Positions 1-6,896 of a stretch of 26,991 nucleotides of DNA are shown here, piece by piece. The stretch spans positions 1 to 26,991 of the forward strand of contig CAUBWJ010000029.1 in NCBI GenBank assembly GCA_958439725.1, read 5' to 3'. Every line of letters begins with the position of its first letter. Positions within the stretch are counted from its first letter, which is position 1. Both the position numbers and the translations under genes were made by a program. Below the pieces are notes generated by a model. The model was given only the letters and a program-made list of their open reading frames with translations. It searched no databases and had not been told where the DNA came from. The stretch is from an uncultured Muribaculaceae bacterium (lineage in GTDB: Bacteria; Bacteroidota; Bacteroidia; Bacteroidales; Muribaculaceae).

Positions 1-303
1 ATGGGGGTGGAGGGCTTGCTCTGCGTCCCACAGCTTACGCAGTGGGTTGTACAGATATCGCGCCTCCGGCGCTCCGTTGGGGTCACCCTCCTCTGAGGGC
101 TGGACCGGGGTGTTGACTGGCGGGGCGGCTGCTCCGGGGAGCAGCCCTACATGGGGGTGGAGGGCTTGCTCTGCCTCCCACAGCTTGCGCAGTGGGTTGT
201 ACAGACATCGCGCCTCCGGCGCTCCGTTGGGGGGTCACCCTCCTCTGAGGGCTGGACCGGGGTATTGACTGGCGGGGGCGGCTGCTCCGGGGAGCAGCCC
301 TAC
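1..303. repeat. Two tandem copies of a GC-rich hairpin repeat (150 and 153 bp)
   Basis: Positions 1-150 and 151-303 are near-identical direct copies that differ by a few substitutions and small indels (two extra G near 231, one extra G near 276). Each unit carries several short inverted repeats: CCCAC...GTGGG, GCGCC-TCC-GGCGC, CCCTC-CTCT-GAGGG and GCTGCTCC-GG-GGAGCAGC. This hairpin-rich design resembles REP/BIME-type intergenic repeats. The first copy starts at the window edge, so more copies may lie upstream. On the minus strand the first copy reads openly through its length, but the indels in the second copy break that frame, so I treat the array as non-coding. Confidence 0.85.
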
Positions 304-328
304 AAGTGAGGGGGTTGAGGCCGGGGAT

Positions 329-375
329 AGCCCCGGAGGGGCGACATTTTTACAACCCACTGCGTAAGCTGTGGG
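329..375 (-). repeat. Inverted third copy of the 47-bp repeat core
   Basis: The reverse complement of this stretch matches the 47-bp core found at 27-73 and 177-223 of the tandem copies, from CCCACAGCTT through the CCTCCGG hairpin. The 26 bases 351-376 match the first copy exactly. In the second hairpin the stem differs by a paired change: GCGCC/GGCGC in the direct copies becomes GCCCC/GGGGC here, so pairing is kept. A further hairpin (CCGGGG-ATAG-CCCCGG, 321-336) overlaps its end. Confidence 0.8.
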
Positions 376-477
376 ACCGCCAGCTCGTCCCCCCCCCATC
401 CCATGCGGCGAGCCCCGGAGGGCGCGCTGCCGCATCCCGCGTGAGCCTGGGCCGGGGACGCCGAGCCGCCCGGGGGG
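376..477. other. GC-rich intergenic stretch after the repeats
   Basis: This stretch lies between the repeat core and the stop codon of the DUF3868 gene. It holds a run of nine C (389-397) and several GC-rich short palindromes. I see no coding pattern and no T-tract terminator for the minus-strand gene that ends at 478. Confidence 0.5.
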
Positions 478-1929
478 TTAGTAGCTTTCGAGTTCGTCGA
501 GCTGCGCGAGGGCGGCGGGGGCGTCGGCCACCTTCAGGCGGGCGGCCTGCTCGAAGAGAGCGCGGGCGGCGGCGTAGTTGCCGCGCAGGGCCTCGAGGTT
601 GCCGCGGGCGTAGACGGCCTCGGGACCGTCGCCTGCTCCCTTGAGGTAGCGCTCGGCGTTGTCCAGAGCGCCCTGGGCCATGGCGGCGTTGGCGGCGTTG
701 AGCGAGGCTATCTCGCTTTCGGGATACATGCGCGCGGCCGTCTCAAACAGGTAGGCGAACTCCTTCGACCCCTCCGGCAGAGCCTTCGCGCCGGTGAAGA
801 ACTCCGACAGCGACAGGTGCTGCGGACGCGTGGCGGCCACACGCAGAATATCGTCGGCCGTGGTGAAGGCGCGCACGGTATATTCTATGCGGTAGTCGGA
901 GTGGCGCAGCGAGGGATAGACGTCGCGCAGCAGCACGGCATACTGCTCGGGATACGTCTTCTTTATCTTCCACTCGCGGGCGTCGGGGGCCAGCGGGCCG
1001 TCGATTATGGCGATTATCTCCGCGGCCTGAGGCATGGAGCTTTCCGAGAGCCATGCGCGGAGGCCGTCCCAGTCCTCGGCCGTCCAGTCGGTGCGGATGA
1101 AGCCGGGGGCGAAGTGGTACAGGCCGTCAACGTAGGCCTTCAGGGCCTCGGTGCGCCCCTTGGCCAGGCGCTCGTTCAGCGCCAGCGAGCCTTCGGGCGA
1201 TGCATAGCCGTGGATGGTGAGGGAGCGGGCTGTCACGTCCTTGTCGTTGCGCACCGAATCAATAGAGGCGCGTATCTTGGCCAGCTCCGAGGCATTGCGG
1301 CGGTAGTCGGGCAGGATTGCGGTCTTGCTCACGGGGAAGTCGATGAAGGCGCGGCCCGAAATCTCGCGGGTCTTCACGCCCTCGGCCGTCGGAGCAATCC
1401 ACAGGAACGTGGGGTGGAACACCACGGGGGCGAACTTCACGTCGGTCAGGGCCAGCGTGCGGTCGTCCTCAGCGTTGCCGCAGCATCCGCGGGTGGTGAG
1501 AGTCATGGAGAGTCGGGCGCCGTCCATCCAGGGGCGGTAGGCCACCTGTGCCTCATAGGGAATGGTCATGTCGCGGGCCGAGCGGCGTATCCATTCCAGA
1601 CCGGGCTGACGGTCGGTGTGGTTGCGCTGGCCCTGATAGAAGCGGTTGCGTCCGGCAACGGCCACGGCCGGGAGCACCACCGACGAATCGCCGGCCGAGA
1701 GCACCGGCTGCATCCACACCTCGCGGTTGGTGCCCGCGGGGAGCTGCGCCGTCGACAGGTCGGCCTTTACAAAGAGTATGTTCTGGCTGCGCTCCACAAC
1801 CAGCTTGCTCACGAGAGCGCGGGCCTGCGGATCGGCTACCTTCACCTCGGCCTGCATAGGGGTCTTGACGGCGGCAGCTGCCGAGGCTGCGGCGGCCGCA
1901 AGGGCTATGATTGAAATCAGATGTTTCAT
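478..1929 (-). CDS. DUF3868 / OmpA-like exported protein, fimbria-associated family
   Basis: A 483-residue exported protein with an alanine-rich N-terminal signal peptide (about residues 1-20). The N-terminal third matches the DUF3868 pattern as I recall it. Residues about 190-275 form an OmpA-like region, with the motif IHGYASPEGS followed by NERLAKGRTEALKAYV, which in this family would bind peptidoglycan. The C-terminal 100 residues are alanine-rich and helical, TPR-like. In Bacteroidales, DUF3575 and DUF3868 genes usually sit at the head of Mfa/FimA-type fimbrial operons. Here DUF3575 lies 23 bp upstream on the same strand, but only repeats follow downstream to the window edge, with no fimbrillin. 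It is probably envelope-located; the exact role is unknown. Confidence 0.85.
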   Translation of the reverse strand: MKHLISIIALAAAAASAAAAVKTPMQAEVKVADPQARALVSKLVVERSQNILFVKADLSTAQLPAGTNREVWMQPVLSAGDSSVVLPAVAVAGRNRFYQGQRNHTDRQPGLEWIRRSARDMTIPYEAQVAYRPWMDGARLSMTLTTRGCCGNAEDDRTLALTDVKFAPVVFHPTFLWIAPTAEGVKTREISGRAFIDFPVSKTAILPDYRRNASELAKIRASIDSVRNDKDVTARSLTIHGYASPEGSLALNERLAKGRTEALKAYVDGLYHFAPGFIRTDWTAEDWDGLRAWLSESSMPQAAEIIAIIDGPLAPDAREWKIKKTYPEQYAVLLRDVYPSLRHSDYRIEYTVRAFTTADDILRVAATRPQHLSLSEFFTGAKALPEGSKEFAYLFETAARMYPESEIASLNAANAAMAQGALDNAERYLKGAGDGPEAVYARGNLEALRGNYAAARALFEQAARLKVADAPAALAQLDELESY

Positions 1930-1952
1930 TGGGGATTACTGATTGGAAGTTT

Positions 1953-2540
1953 TTAGAAAATGTAAACCAGATTGAGAGCCAGCTTTGTGGGGCCCACGTA
2001 ATTGCGCACGCGGTCGGAGTAGATCTTGGTGCCGCACTTTGTGCAGGGATACTTGTCGAAGCGGGTGTGGATCCAGCCGATGCCCAGCTCGGCCTCCAGG
2101 TTCCAGTGGCGGCCGAGAATCCAGGAATAGCCGTAGGCTATGCCCGCGCCGGCAAACCATCCCTGATAGCGGTGGTCCTTCAGCCCGGCCAGATTGGTGC
2201 CGAGGAACTTGAAGTCGCCCATGTCGATATTGCCGATATTATACTGGCCTCCGAGCAGGTGTGCGGCCACGAAATGTCCGGCCGTGGCGTCGCAGAACCA
2301 GTAGCGTGCCTCGGGCTGCACGAGCCAGTGTTTCCATTTGTGATTGTTGATGCTCCAGGCATTGAGGTTGCCGGAGACGTCGATTGACCAGCGGGGTGCC
2401 ACGCGCATCTCGGCGCCGACATTTACGGTAGCCGTGGCGTCGTAGAGCAGGTTGGTCTTAAGCCCGAACTGCTGGGCGCGTGCCGTGAAGGCGCCCGCTC
2501 CCAGTGCCAGGGCAAGCATTAGACTGCTTAGTAGTTTCAT
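1953..2540 (-). CDS. DUF3575 domain protein, small outer-membrane beta-barrel
   Basis: A 195-residue protein with a signal peptide ending near TARAQ (about residue 23). It continues with amphipathic beta-strand patterns and ends in an aromatic residue (NLVYIF), typical of outer-membrane barrels. The start QFGLKTNLLYDATATVNVGAE and the central EARYWFCD are hallmarks of the DUF3575 family as I know it. The family is found at the head of fimbrial operons in Bacteroides and relatives. It is the first gene of a two-gene unit with the DUF3868 gene. A possible -7 box for the unit lies far upstream at 2813-2820, which would imply a leader of about 265 nt. Its function in assembly is not established. 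Confidence 0.88.
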   Translation of the reverse strand: MKLLSSLMLALALGAGAFTARAQQFGLKTNLLYDATATVNVGAEMRVAPRWSIDVSGNLNAWSINNHKWKHWLVQPEARYWFCDATAGHFVAAHLLGGQYNIGNIDMGDFKFLGTNLAGLKDHRYQGWFAGAGIAYGYSWILGRHWNLEAELGIGWIHTRFDKYPCTKCGTKIYSDRVRNYVGPTKLALNLVYIF

Positions 2541-2778
2541 TGCTTGGTGAATTACGTATGATTTTCTGTGATAATGATTTCTGACGTGACGTTACAGGGA
2601 GGCTCAAAGGGGTCTTTTTCAGCGTATTTTGGGCTCTTCATGCGGCTTAAAGGGGGCCACGTGGAGAGAGCATGTCACGGCGAGATGTGATTTCTCAGGA
2701 TTAGAAACGGCAGTGTGTTTTTATCCCTTAAAATCAGGATTCCGTCCATTAAAAAAACTTTAAACTATCCAAAAATCG

Positions 2779-2791
2779 CCGGCAAAGCCGG
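2779..2791 (-). terminator. Small hairpin followed by a T-run on the minus strand
   Basis: CCGGC and GCCGG pair around a three-base loop. On the minus strand the hairpin is followed by CGATTTTTGG. It lies about 20-30 nt downstream of the candidate minus-strand -7 box, so it may be an early terminator in the DUF3575 leader. The stem is only five pairs, so the call is weak. Confidence 0.35.
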
Positions 2792-2812
2792 TTATTGCCT
2801 TTGTTACGCTGG

Positions 2813-2820
2813 CAAAGTTA
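2813..2820 (-). promoter_or_regulatory. Candidate -7 box for the DUF3575-DUF3868 unit
   Basis: The minus strand reads TAACTTTG, a perfect match to the Bacteroidota TAnnTTTG element. No TTG sits at the usual 19-21 nt upstream; the nearest is 14 nt away. That upstream position falls beside the G-tract of the C9/G8 inverted repeat. Confidence 0.4.
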
Positions 2821-2842
2821 ACAAACCTAAACATCAAAAATG

Positions 2843-2877
2843 CCCCCCCCCGTTAAATTATGTTAAATAGGGGGGGG
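2843..2877. repeat. Homopolymeric inverted repeat, C9 and G8
   Basis: Nine C (2843-2851) and eight G (2870-2877) flank an 18-base AT-rich spacer that itself contains GTTAAAT twice. The tracts could pair as a pure G:C stem or vary in length by slippage. It sits between two divergent candidate promoters. Confidence 0.7.
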
Positions 2878-2952
2878 TGAGGGATTGAAATTATTGGAGT
2901 AACTCCGATAGCTATCATAGCTACCTTAGCTCCCCTTTTTGCCGAAAAGTAT

Positions 2953-2960
2953 TATATTTG
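2953..2960 (+). promoter_or_regulatory. Candidate -7 box for the sulfatase operon
   Basis: TATATTTG matches TAnnTTTG. It overlaps a TTG codon that is in frame with the sulfatase, which argues against that TTG being the start. Transcription would begin around 2965-2968, just at or before the ATG codons at 2964, 2970, 2973 and 2982. No good -33 TTG is seen at the usual spacing. Confidence 0.4.
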
Positions 2961-2963
2961 CGT

Positions 2964-4547
2964 ATGAAAATGATGAATGCCATGAAGAAATCCACGTTTT
3001 TGCCCGCAGTTGCGGCGCTCCCGGCGCTCTGCGCGGCAGGGAATCCGGCTGCAGCCGATTCAGCAGCCGTTGCGGCCCAGGACCGCCCCGATATCATACT
3101 GTTTATGGTCGACGATATGGGCTGGCAGGACACATCGGTGCCTTTCTGGAAAGAAAAGACCCCCTATAACCGTGCCTACCACACTCCGAATATGGAGCGG
3201 CTCGCCGCCTCGGGCATGAAGTTTACCCAGGCCTACGCCTGCCCGGTGAGCTCGCCCACGCGCTGCAGCCTCATAACCGGCGCCAACGCCGCGCGCCACC
3301 GCGTGACCAACTGGACCATGGCCCGCGACCAGTCCACCGACATACAGTGTGACAGCCTCACGCTTCCCGAGTGGAACGTGAACGGCGTGCAGCAGACACC
3401 CGGCATCCCCCGCAGCTACGTGGGCCGCTCGTTCGTTGACGACCTCCGCGATGCCGGCTACCACACCATCCATTGCGGCAAAGCCCACCTGGGCGCCATG
3501 GACACACCCGGCGAAGATCCCCACCACTGGGGATTCGAGGTGAACATAGCCGGACACGCCGCGGGCGGCCTCGCCACCTATCTGAGCGAAAAAAACTACG
3601 GCCACAACCCCGACGGCACCCCCTACGCCTTCAACGCCGTGCCCGGTCTGGAAAAATACTGGGGCACGGGAACCTTCGTCACTGAGGCCCTTACCCAGGA
3701 AGCCCTCAAAGCCCTGGACAAAGCGGCGAAATACGCCCAGCCATATTTCCTCTACATGGCCCACTATGCCATACACATTCCCATAGACCGTGACCCGCGT
3801 TACTATCAGAAATACCTCGACGAGGGCCTGAGCGAGAAAGAAGCCGCATACGCCTCGCTGATAGAGGGCATGGACAAGAGTCTGGGCGACATTATGGACT
3901 GGGTGGAGCGCAATGGCCGCGCCGACCGCACCATAATAATATTCATGAGCGACAACGGCGGTCTGGCCACCGACCCGGGATGGCGCGACGGACGCCTTTA
4001 CTGGCAGAACGCCCCGCTGCAGAGCGGCAAGGGGTCGATGATGGAGGGCGGCATACGCGAGCCGCTGCTCGTGCGCTGGCCCGGCGTTACCAAGCCCGGT
4101 TCGGAGACCGACGGCTATCTGATGATAGAGGATTTCTATCCCACCATACTCGAGATGGCCGGGGCCGAGCATAAGTCGGACCCCACCAAGCCGCTGGACG
4201 GTTTCAGCTTCGTTCCGCTGATCAAAGGGGGCGAACAGCCCGGCGGCCCGGAGCGCGAGATTGTGTGGAACTTCCCCAACATCTGGGGCAACGAAGGCCC
4301 GGGCATAAACCTGAACTGCGCCCTGCGCCGCGGCCCCTGGAAACTCATATACAATTACGCCACAGGCGAAAAACAGCTCTACAACATACCCGACGACATA
4401 AGCGAGCTCCACAACCTGGCCAAGGAGCGGCCCGAAGTGACACGCATGATGTCGGAGCGGCTGGGCACGCTCCTGCGCGAGCGCGGCGCCCAGCGCCCCA
4501 CAGTAACCGCCACAGGGCGCCCGTGCCCGTGGCCCGATGAAATATGA
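2964..4547 (+). CDS. Secreted S1-type sulfatase, serine-type active site
   Basis: A 527-residue protein of the S1 sulfatase family, which removes sulfate esters from glycans. An N-terminal signal peptide is followed by the metal-binding start DIILFMVDDMGW and by TPNMERLAASG. The modification motif reads S-S-P-T-R followed by CSLITG: the residue to be turned into formylglycine is a serine (codon AGC at 3249-3251), not a cysteine. Anaerobes mature such sites with the radical-SAM enzyme anSME, not seen in this window. A second metal motif MSDNGG and the C-terminal WKLIYN...LYN are also typical. I place the start at ATG 2964, though 2982 (MKKSTF) is equally plausible given the -7 box. The stop overlaps the start of the next gene by four bases (ATGA). 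The sulfated substrate is not evident. Confidence 0.93.
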   Translation: MKMMNAMKKSTFLPAVAALPALCAAGNPAAADSAAVAAQDRPDIILFMVDDMGWQDTSVPFWKEKTPYNRAYHTPNMERLAASGMKFTQAYACPVSSPTRCSLITGANAARHRVTNWTMARDQSTDIQCDSLTLPEWNVNGVQQTPGIPRSYVGRSFVDDLRDAGYHTIHCGKAHLGAMDTPGEDPHHWGFEVNIAGHAAGGLATYLSEKNYGHNPDGTPYAFNAVPGLEKYWGTGTFVTEALTQEALKALDKAAKYAQPYFLYMAHYAIHIPIDRDPRYYQKYLDEGLSEKEAAYASLIEGMDKSLGDIMDWVERNGRADRTIIIFMSDNGGLATDPGWRDGRLYWQNAPLQSGKGSMMEGGIREPLLVRWPGVTKPGSETDGYLMIEDFYPTILEMAGAEHKSDPTKPLDGFSFVPLIKGGEQPGGPEREIVWNFPNIWGNEGPGINLNCALRRGPWKLIYNYATGEKQLYNIPDDISELHNLAKERPEVTRMMSERLGTLLRERGAQRPTVTATGRPCPWPDEI

Positions 4548-6541
4548 TTATGAGACAGACAGCTATACTGGCGGCCGCCCTTCTGATGGCGGCCGCCGCA
4601 ACCGCACAGGTGACCGTGCCCGAAATGGTCACCATTCCCGCCGGAAGCTTCATCATGGGCAGCGACGACGGGGGAGTGTTTGCCGACGAGGCTCCGCGTC
4701 ACCGCGTGACATTCACCAGGCCCTTCGGCATGAGCGTCGGGGAGATAACCAACGCCCAGTATGAACAGTTCTTTCCCCGCCACCGCGCTCTCCGCGACCT
4801 CGACGCCGGAATATCCACGGCCGACGACGACGCGGTGGTGAACGTGACTTACGACCAGGCCCTGGCCTACTGCCGCGCCCTGAGCGCAGTGACCGGGCGC
4901 CGGTTCCGCCTCCCCACCGAGGCCGAATGGGAATACGCCTGCCGCGCCGGCTCGTCCACCCCTTACTGGACGGGCGACACGCTCCCCGCCTCGGAGCAGC
5001 GCCATCAGACCATAGCCCGCGACTATGCCCCGACCGACCTCCGCGCCGAAGGTTTCGCCCCCAATCCGTGGGGACTGCGCGGCATGCATGGCGGCGTGGA
5101 GGAATGGTGTATGGACTGGTACGGAGGCTATACCGACAGCCCGGCCACGAACCCCGGCGGTCCGCAGGATGGCCTTTACCGCGTGACCCGCGGCGGCTCG
5201 CACCATACGCCGGTGAAATATCTCGCGTCCTCGCGCCGCATGGCCATGATACCCGCCGACAGCCACTCGCTCACCGGTTTCCGCATAGTGGAGACCGACG
5301 TGGAGCCCGTGCCGTCGGACATCAGCGCCGTTCCGCGCCCCGACTCCACGGTGGTGAAGGCGCGGATGGTGTGGCACAATTCCGCGGAACCGTTCTTCGC
5401 CGAGCCCATACCGTTTGTGCGACAGCCGGAGAAGGGGAGCGGCACGCCTTTCTACGGCCACAACCATCAGCCGGCGGTGACATGGTGTGAGAACGGCGAC
5501 CTGCTCGCCATCTGGTTCACAGCCGAGGCCGAAAACGGCCGCGAGATGGCCGTGCTGCAGAGCTGTCTGCATCCCGGAGCGTCGGAGTGGACCCCCGCAC
5601 GCCTCTTCTTCAAGGTGCCCGGACGCAACATGACCGGCAGCTCGCTGCTCACCGACCGCGCCGGCAACCTCTGGCACTTCAACGGCGTGGAAGCCGCCGG
5701 CGACTGGCAGAATCTCGCGCTCGCCCTCCGAGTATCGCCCGACAATGGCGCCAGCTGGAGCGCGCCCCGCCTCATAGAACCGCGACACACGCGCCGCCAT
5801 CAGGCCATCGCAGGCCCGATTGTGCTCCGTGACGGCACGATGGTGCAGCTGTGTGACGCAGGGCCCGGAAGCCACGACGGCACCTCAATCCATCTCTCGG
5901 CCGACGGCGGACTGACGTGGAATGACCCCTGGGACGGCGCCCCGCTGCCCCGCTTCGGGTGCGATACAACCGGAACCACCATCGCGGGCATCCACGCCGG
6001 AATTGTGGAACTCGCCGACGGCGCCCTCATGGCCATGGGGCGCGGCAACAGCATAAAAGATGCTCAAGGACGCAAGCGCATGCCCATGAGCACCAGCAGT
6101 GACCGCGGCAAGACATGGCATTACGCCGCATCTGAATTTCCGCCGATAGACGGCGGCCAGCGTCTGGTGCTGATGCGTCTGCGTGAAGGGCCGATTCTGC
6201 TCGTGGCCTTCACCGACCATCCCGACCGCACCCCCGAGGCCGAGAGGGGTATGACGTTCACCCGCGCCGACGGTTCGACATTCACCGGCCGCGGCATGTA
6301 TGCGGCGCTGTCGTATGACGACGGGCGCACATGGCCCGTGAGGAAACTGCTCACCGACGGCCGCACGCGCCGCCTGAGCGGCGGAGCCTGGACCGGTGAA
6401 TTCACCATGGACGAGACCCACGCCGAGCCCCTCGGCTATCTCGCCGCCACTCAGACCCCCGACGGCACCATCCACCTGCTCAGCTCCGGCCTCCACTACC
6501 GCTTCAATCTCCCCTGGCTGGAGAGGAAAGGATTGGAGTGA
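4544..6541 (+). CDS. SUMF1/FGE-fold domain fused to BNR sialidase-like propeller
   Basis: A 665-residue exported protein with a signal peptide ending near ATAQ (residue 22). Residues about 24-250 are a SUMF1/formylglycine-generating-enzyme fold: MVTIPAGSFIMGS, RLPTEAEWEYACRAG, VEEWCMDWY and RVTRGGS...GFR. The two catalytic cysteines of true FGE, expected between RGGS and GFR, are missing; that stretch has no cysteine. Residues about 300-655 carry four Asp-boxes of the S-x-D-x-G-x-[TS]-W kind (near 398, 452, 518 and 591), as in six-bladed sialidase/BNR propellers. The gene overlaps the sulfatase stop by ATGA, so translation is probably coupled. It may be a glycan hydrolase or binding protein acting on the same substrate as the sulfatase. 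An FGE role for the first domain is unlikely. Confidence 0.88.
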   Translation: MIMRQTAILAAALLMAAAATAQVTVPEMVTIPAGSFIMGSDDGGVFADEAPRHRVTFTRPFGMSVGEITNAQYEQFFPRHRALRDLDAGISTADDDAVVNVTYDQALAYCRALSAVTGRRFRLPTEAEWEYACRAGSSTPYWTGDTLPASEQRHQTIARDYAPTDLRAEGFAPNPWGLRGMHGGVEEWCMDWYGGYTDSPATNPGGPQDGLYRVTRGGSHHTPVKYLASSRRMAMIPADSHSLTGFRIVETDVEPVPSDISAVPRPDSTVVKARMVWHNSAEPFFAEPIPFVRQPEKGSGTPFYGHNHQPAVTWCENGDLLAIWFTAEAENGREMAVLQSCLHPGASEWTPARLFFKVPGRNMTGSSLLTDRAGNLWHFNGVEAAGDWQNLALALRVSPDNGASWSAPRLIEPRHTRRHQAIAGPIVLRDGTMVQLCDAGPGSHDGTSIHLSADGGLTWNDPWDGAPLPRFGCDTTGTTIAGIHAGIVELADGALMAMGRGNSIKDAQGRKRMPMSTSSDRGKTWHYAASEFPPIDGGQRLVLMRLREGPILLVAFTDHPDRTPEAERGMTFTRADGSTFTGRGMYAALSYDDGRTWPVRKLLTDGRTRRLSGGAWTGEFTMDETHAEPLGYLAATQTPDGTIHLLSSGLHYRFNLPWLERKGLE

Positions 6542-6589
6542 TTGGAATAATGGGAATTATTTCACTGTTGATAATAATTTGTGAGAAGG

Positions 6590-6621
6590 TTTGGCGGAAT
6601 ATGAAATAATTTTTAACTTTG
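6590..6621 (+). promoter_or_regulatory. Promoter of the metX leader
   Basis: TTTG at 6590-6593 and TAACTTTG at 6614-6621 are separated by 20 nt, matching the Bacteroidota housekeeping promoter (TTTG, about 19-21 nt, TAnnTTTG). Transcription should start near 6626-6628, giving a leader of about 285 nt before metX. This is the best promoter in the window. Confidence 0.75.
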
Positions 6622-6686
6622 CGGGGTGAAGAGGTTGCAAATCGTAAGTTCGGCGCCTCTCGTCCCCAAAAAACAACAGTCACCTG

Positions 6687-6818
6687 ATGATGAAATCCAA
6701 GTCAATGCCCTTACGGCCGTCACAGCTCCATCAGCTTTCTATTTGCGGTATGCGAATGGAATGGATGGGCATGCACGGCATTATGGAGGACAGACGGACG
6801 ATTTCGCAGGCACGGTGA
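6687..6818 (+). CDS. Candidate Met-rich leader peptide (43 aa)
   Basis: An ATG-ATG start behind an A-rich stretch (CCCCAAAAAACAACAG), the usual Bacteroidota initiation context, opens a 43-codon ORF ending in TGA at 6816-6818. Eight of 43 codons are ATG (residues 1, 2, 7, 22, 24, 27, 29 and 33). Five of them fall within twelve residues (MRMEWMGMHGIM, 6750-6785). It has no signal peptide or domain. Its place between a strong promoter and a terminator just ahead of a methionine biosynthesis gene fits a leader peptide whose translation senses charged Met-tRNA. The alternative is chance: short GC-rich ORFs are common, and no homologue is known to me. Confidence 0.55.
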   Translation: MMKSKSMPLRPSQLHQLSICGMRMEWMGMHGIMEDRRTISQAR

Positions 6819-6834
6819 CACGCACAGATGCCTG
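6807..6834 (+). other. Hairpin spanning the leader-peptide stop codon
   Basis: CAGGCA (6807-6812) pairs with TGCCTG (6829-6834), with the TGA stop at 6816-6818 in the loop. A ribosome finishing the peptide would cover it. It lies between the two arms of a possible antiterminator (6786-6799 with 6854-6866). Confidence 0.5.
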
Positions 6835-6852
6835 AAACAATAAAAACATAGA

Positions 6853-6896
6853 AGTCCGGTTTCCTCTCCCCACAGAAGCCGGACTCTTCATTTTTT
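6853..6896 (+). terminator. Intrinsic terminator 5' of metX (candidate attenuator)
   Basis: AGTCCGGTTTC (6853-6863) pairs with GAAGCCGGACT (6875-6885), giving 11 pairs with one G-U, and is followed by CTTCATTTTTT. It ends about 15 nt before the metX ATG and is downstream of the Met-rich ORF. It would therefore stop leader transcripts before metX unless it is disrupted. Confidence 0.75.

Larger units (their letters stand above)
2541..2963. other. Divergent intergenic region, regulatory
   Basis: This gap separates the minus-strand DUF3575 gene from the plus-strand sulfatase. It holds candidate -7 boxes for both directions (2813-2820 minus, 2953-2960 plus), a short CCGGC-AAA-GCCGG hairpin (2779-2791), a C9/G8 inverted repeat (2843-2877), the palindrome GGAGT-A-ACTCC (2896-2906) and a repeated TAGCTA. 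There is also a TGACGTGACGT stretch near 2582-2592. No ORF that I would defend is present. The region is much more AT-rich than the flanking genes. Confidence 0.6.

Noticed and set aside
1..303. CRISPR array
   Set aside because: Only two units of about 150 bp without short repeats and unique spacers, and no cas genes nearby.
1..435. Short ORFs in the repeat region (47-268 plus, 235-435 minus, 306-644 plus)
   Set aside because: They run through hairpin repeats, are broken by indels between copies, and show no domain.
4379..5875. Long open frames antisense to real genes (also 3060-4412, 817-1914, 7257-7886, 19460-20290 and 25369-26457)
   Set aside because: They lie opposite clear genes with recognised motifs, have low-complexity G/A/R/H-rich translations, and arise from high third-position GC.
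6626..6835. 69-codon frame starting with GTG across the metX leader
   Set aside because: It overlaps the Met-rich ORF in another frame, starts at the expected transcription start with no leader, and shows no protein-like pattern.
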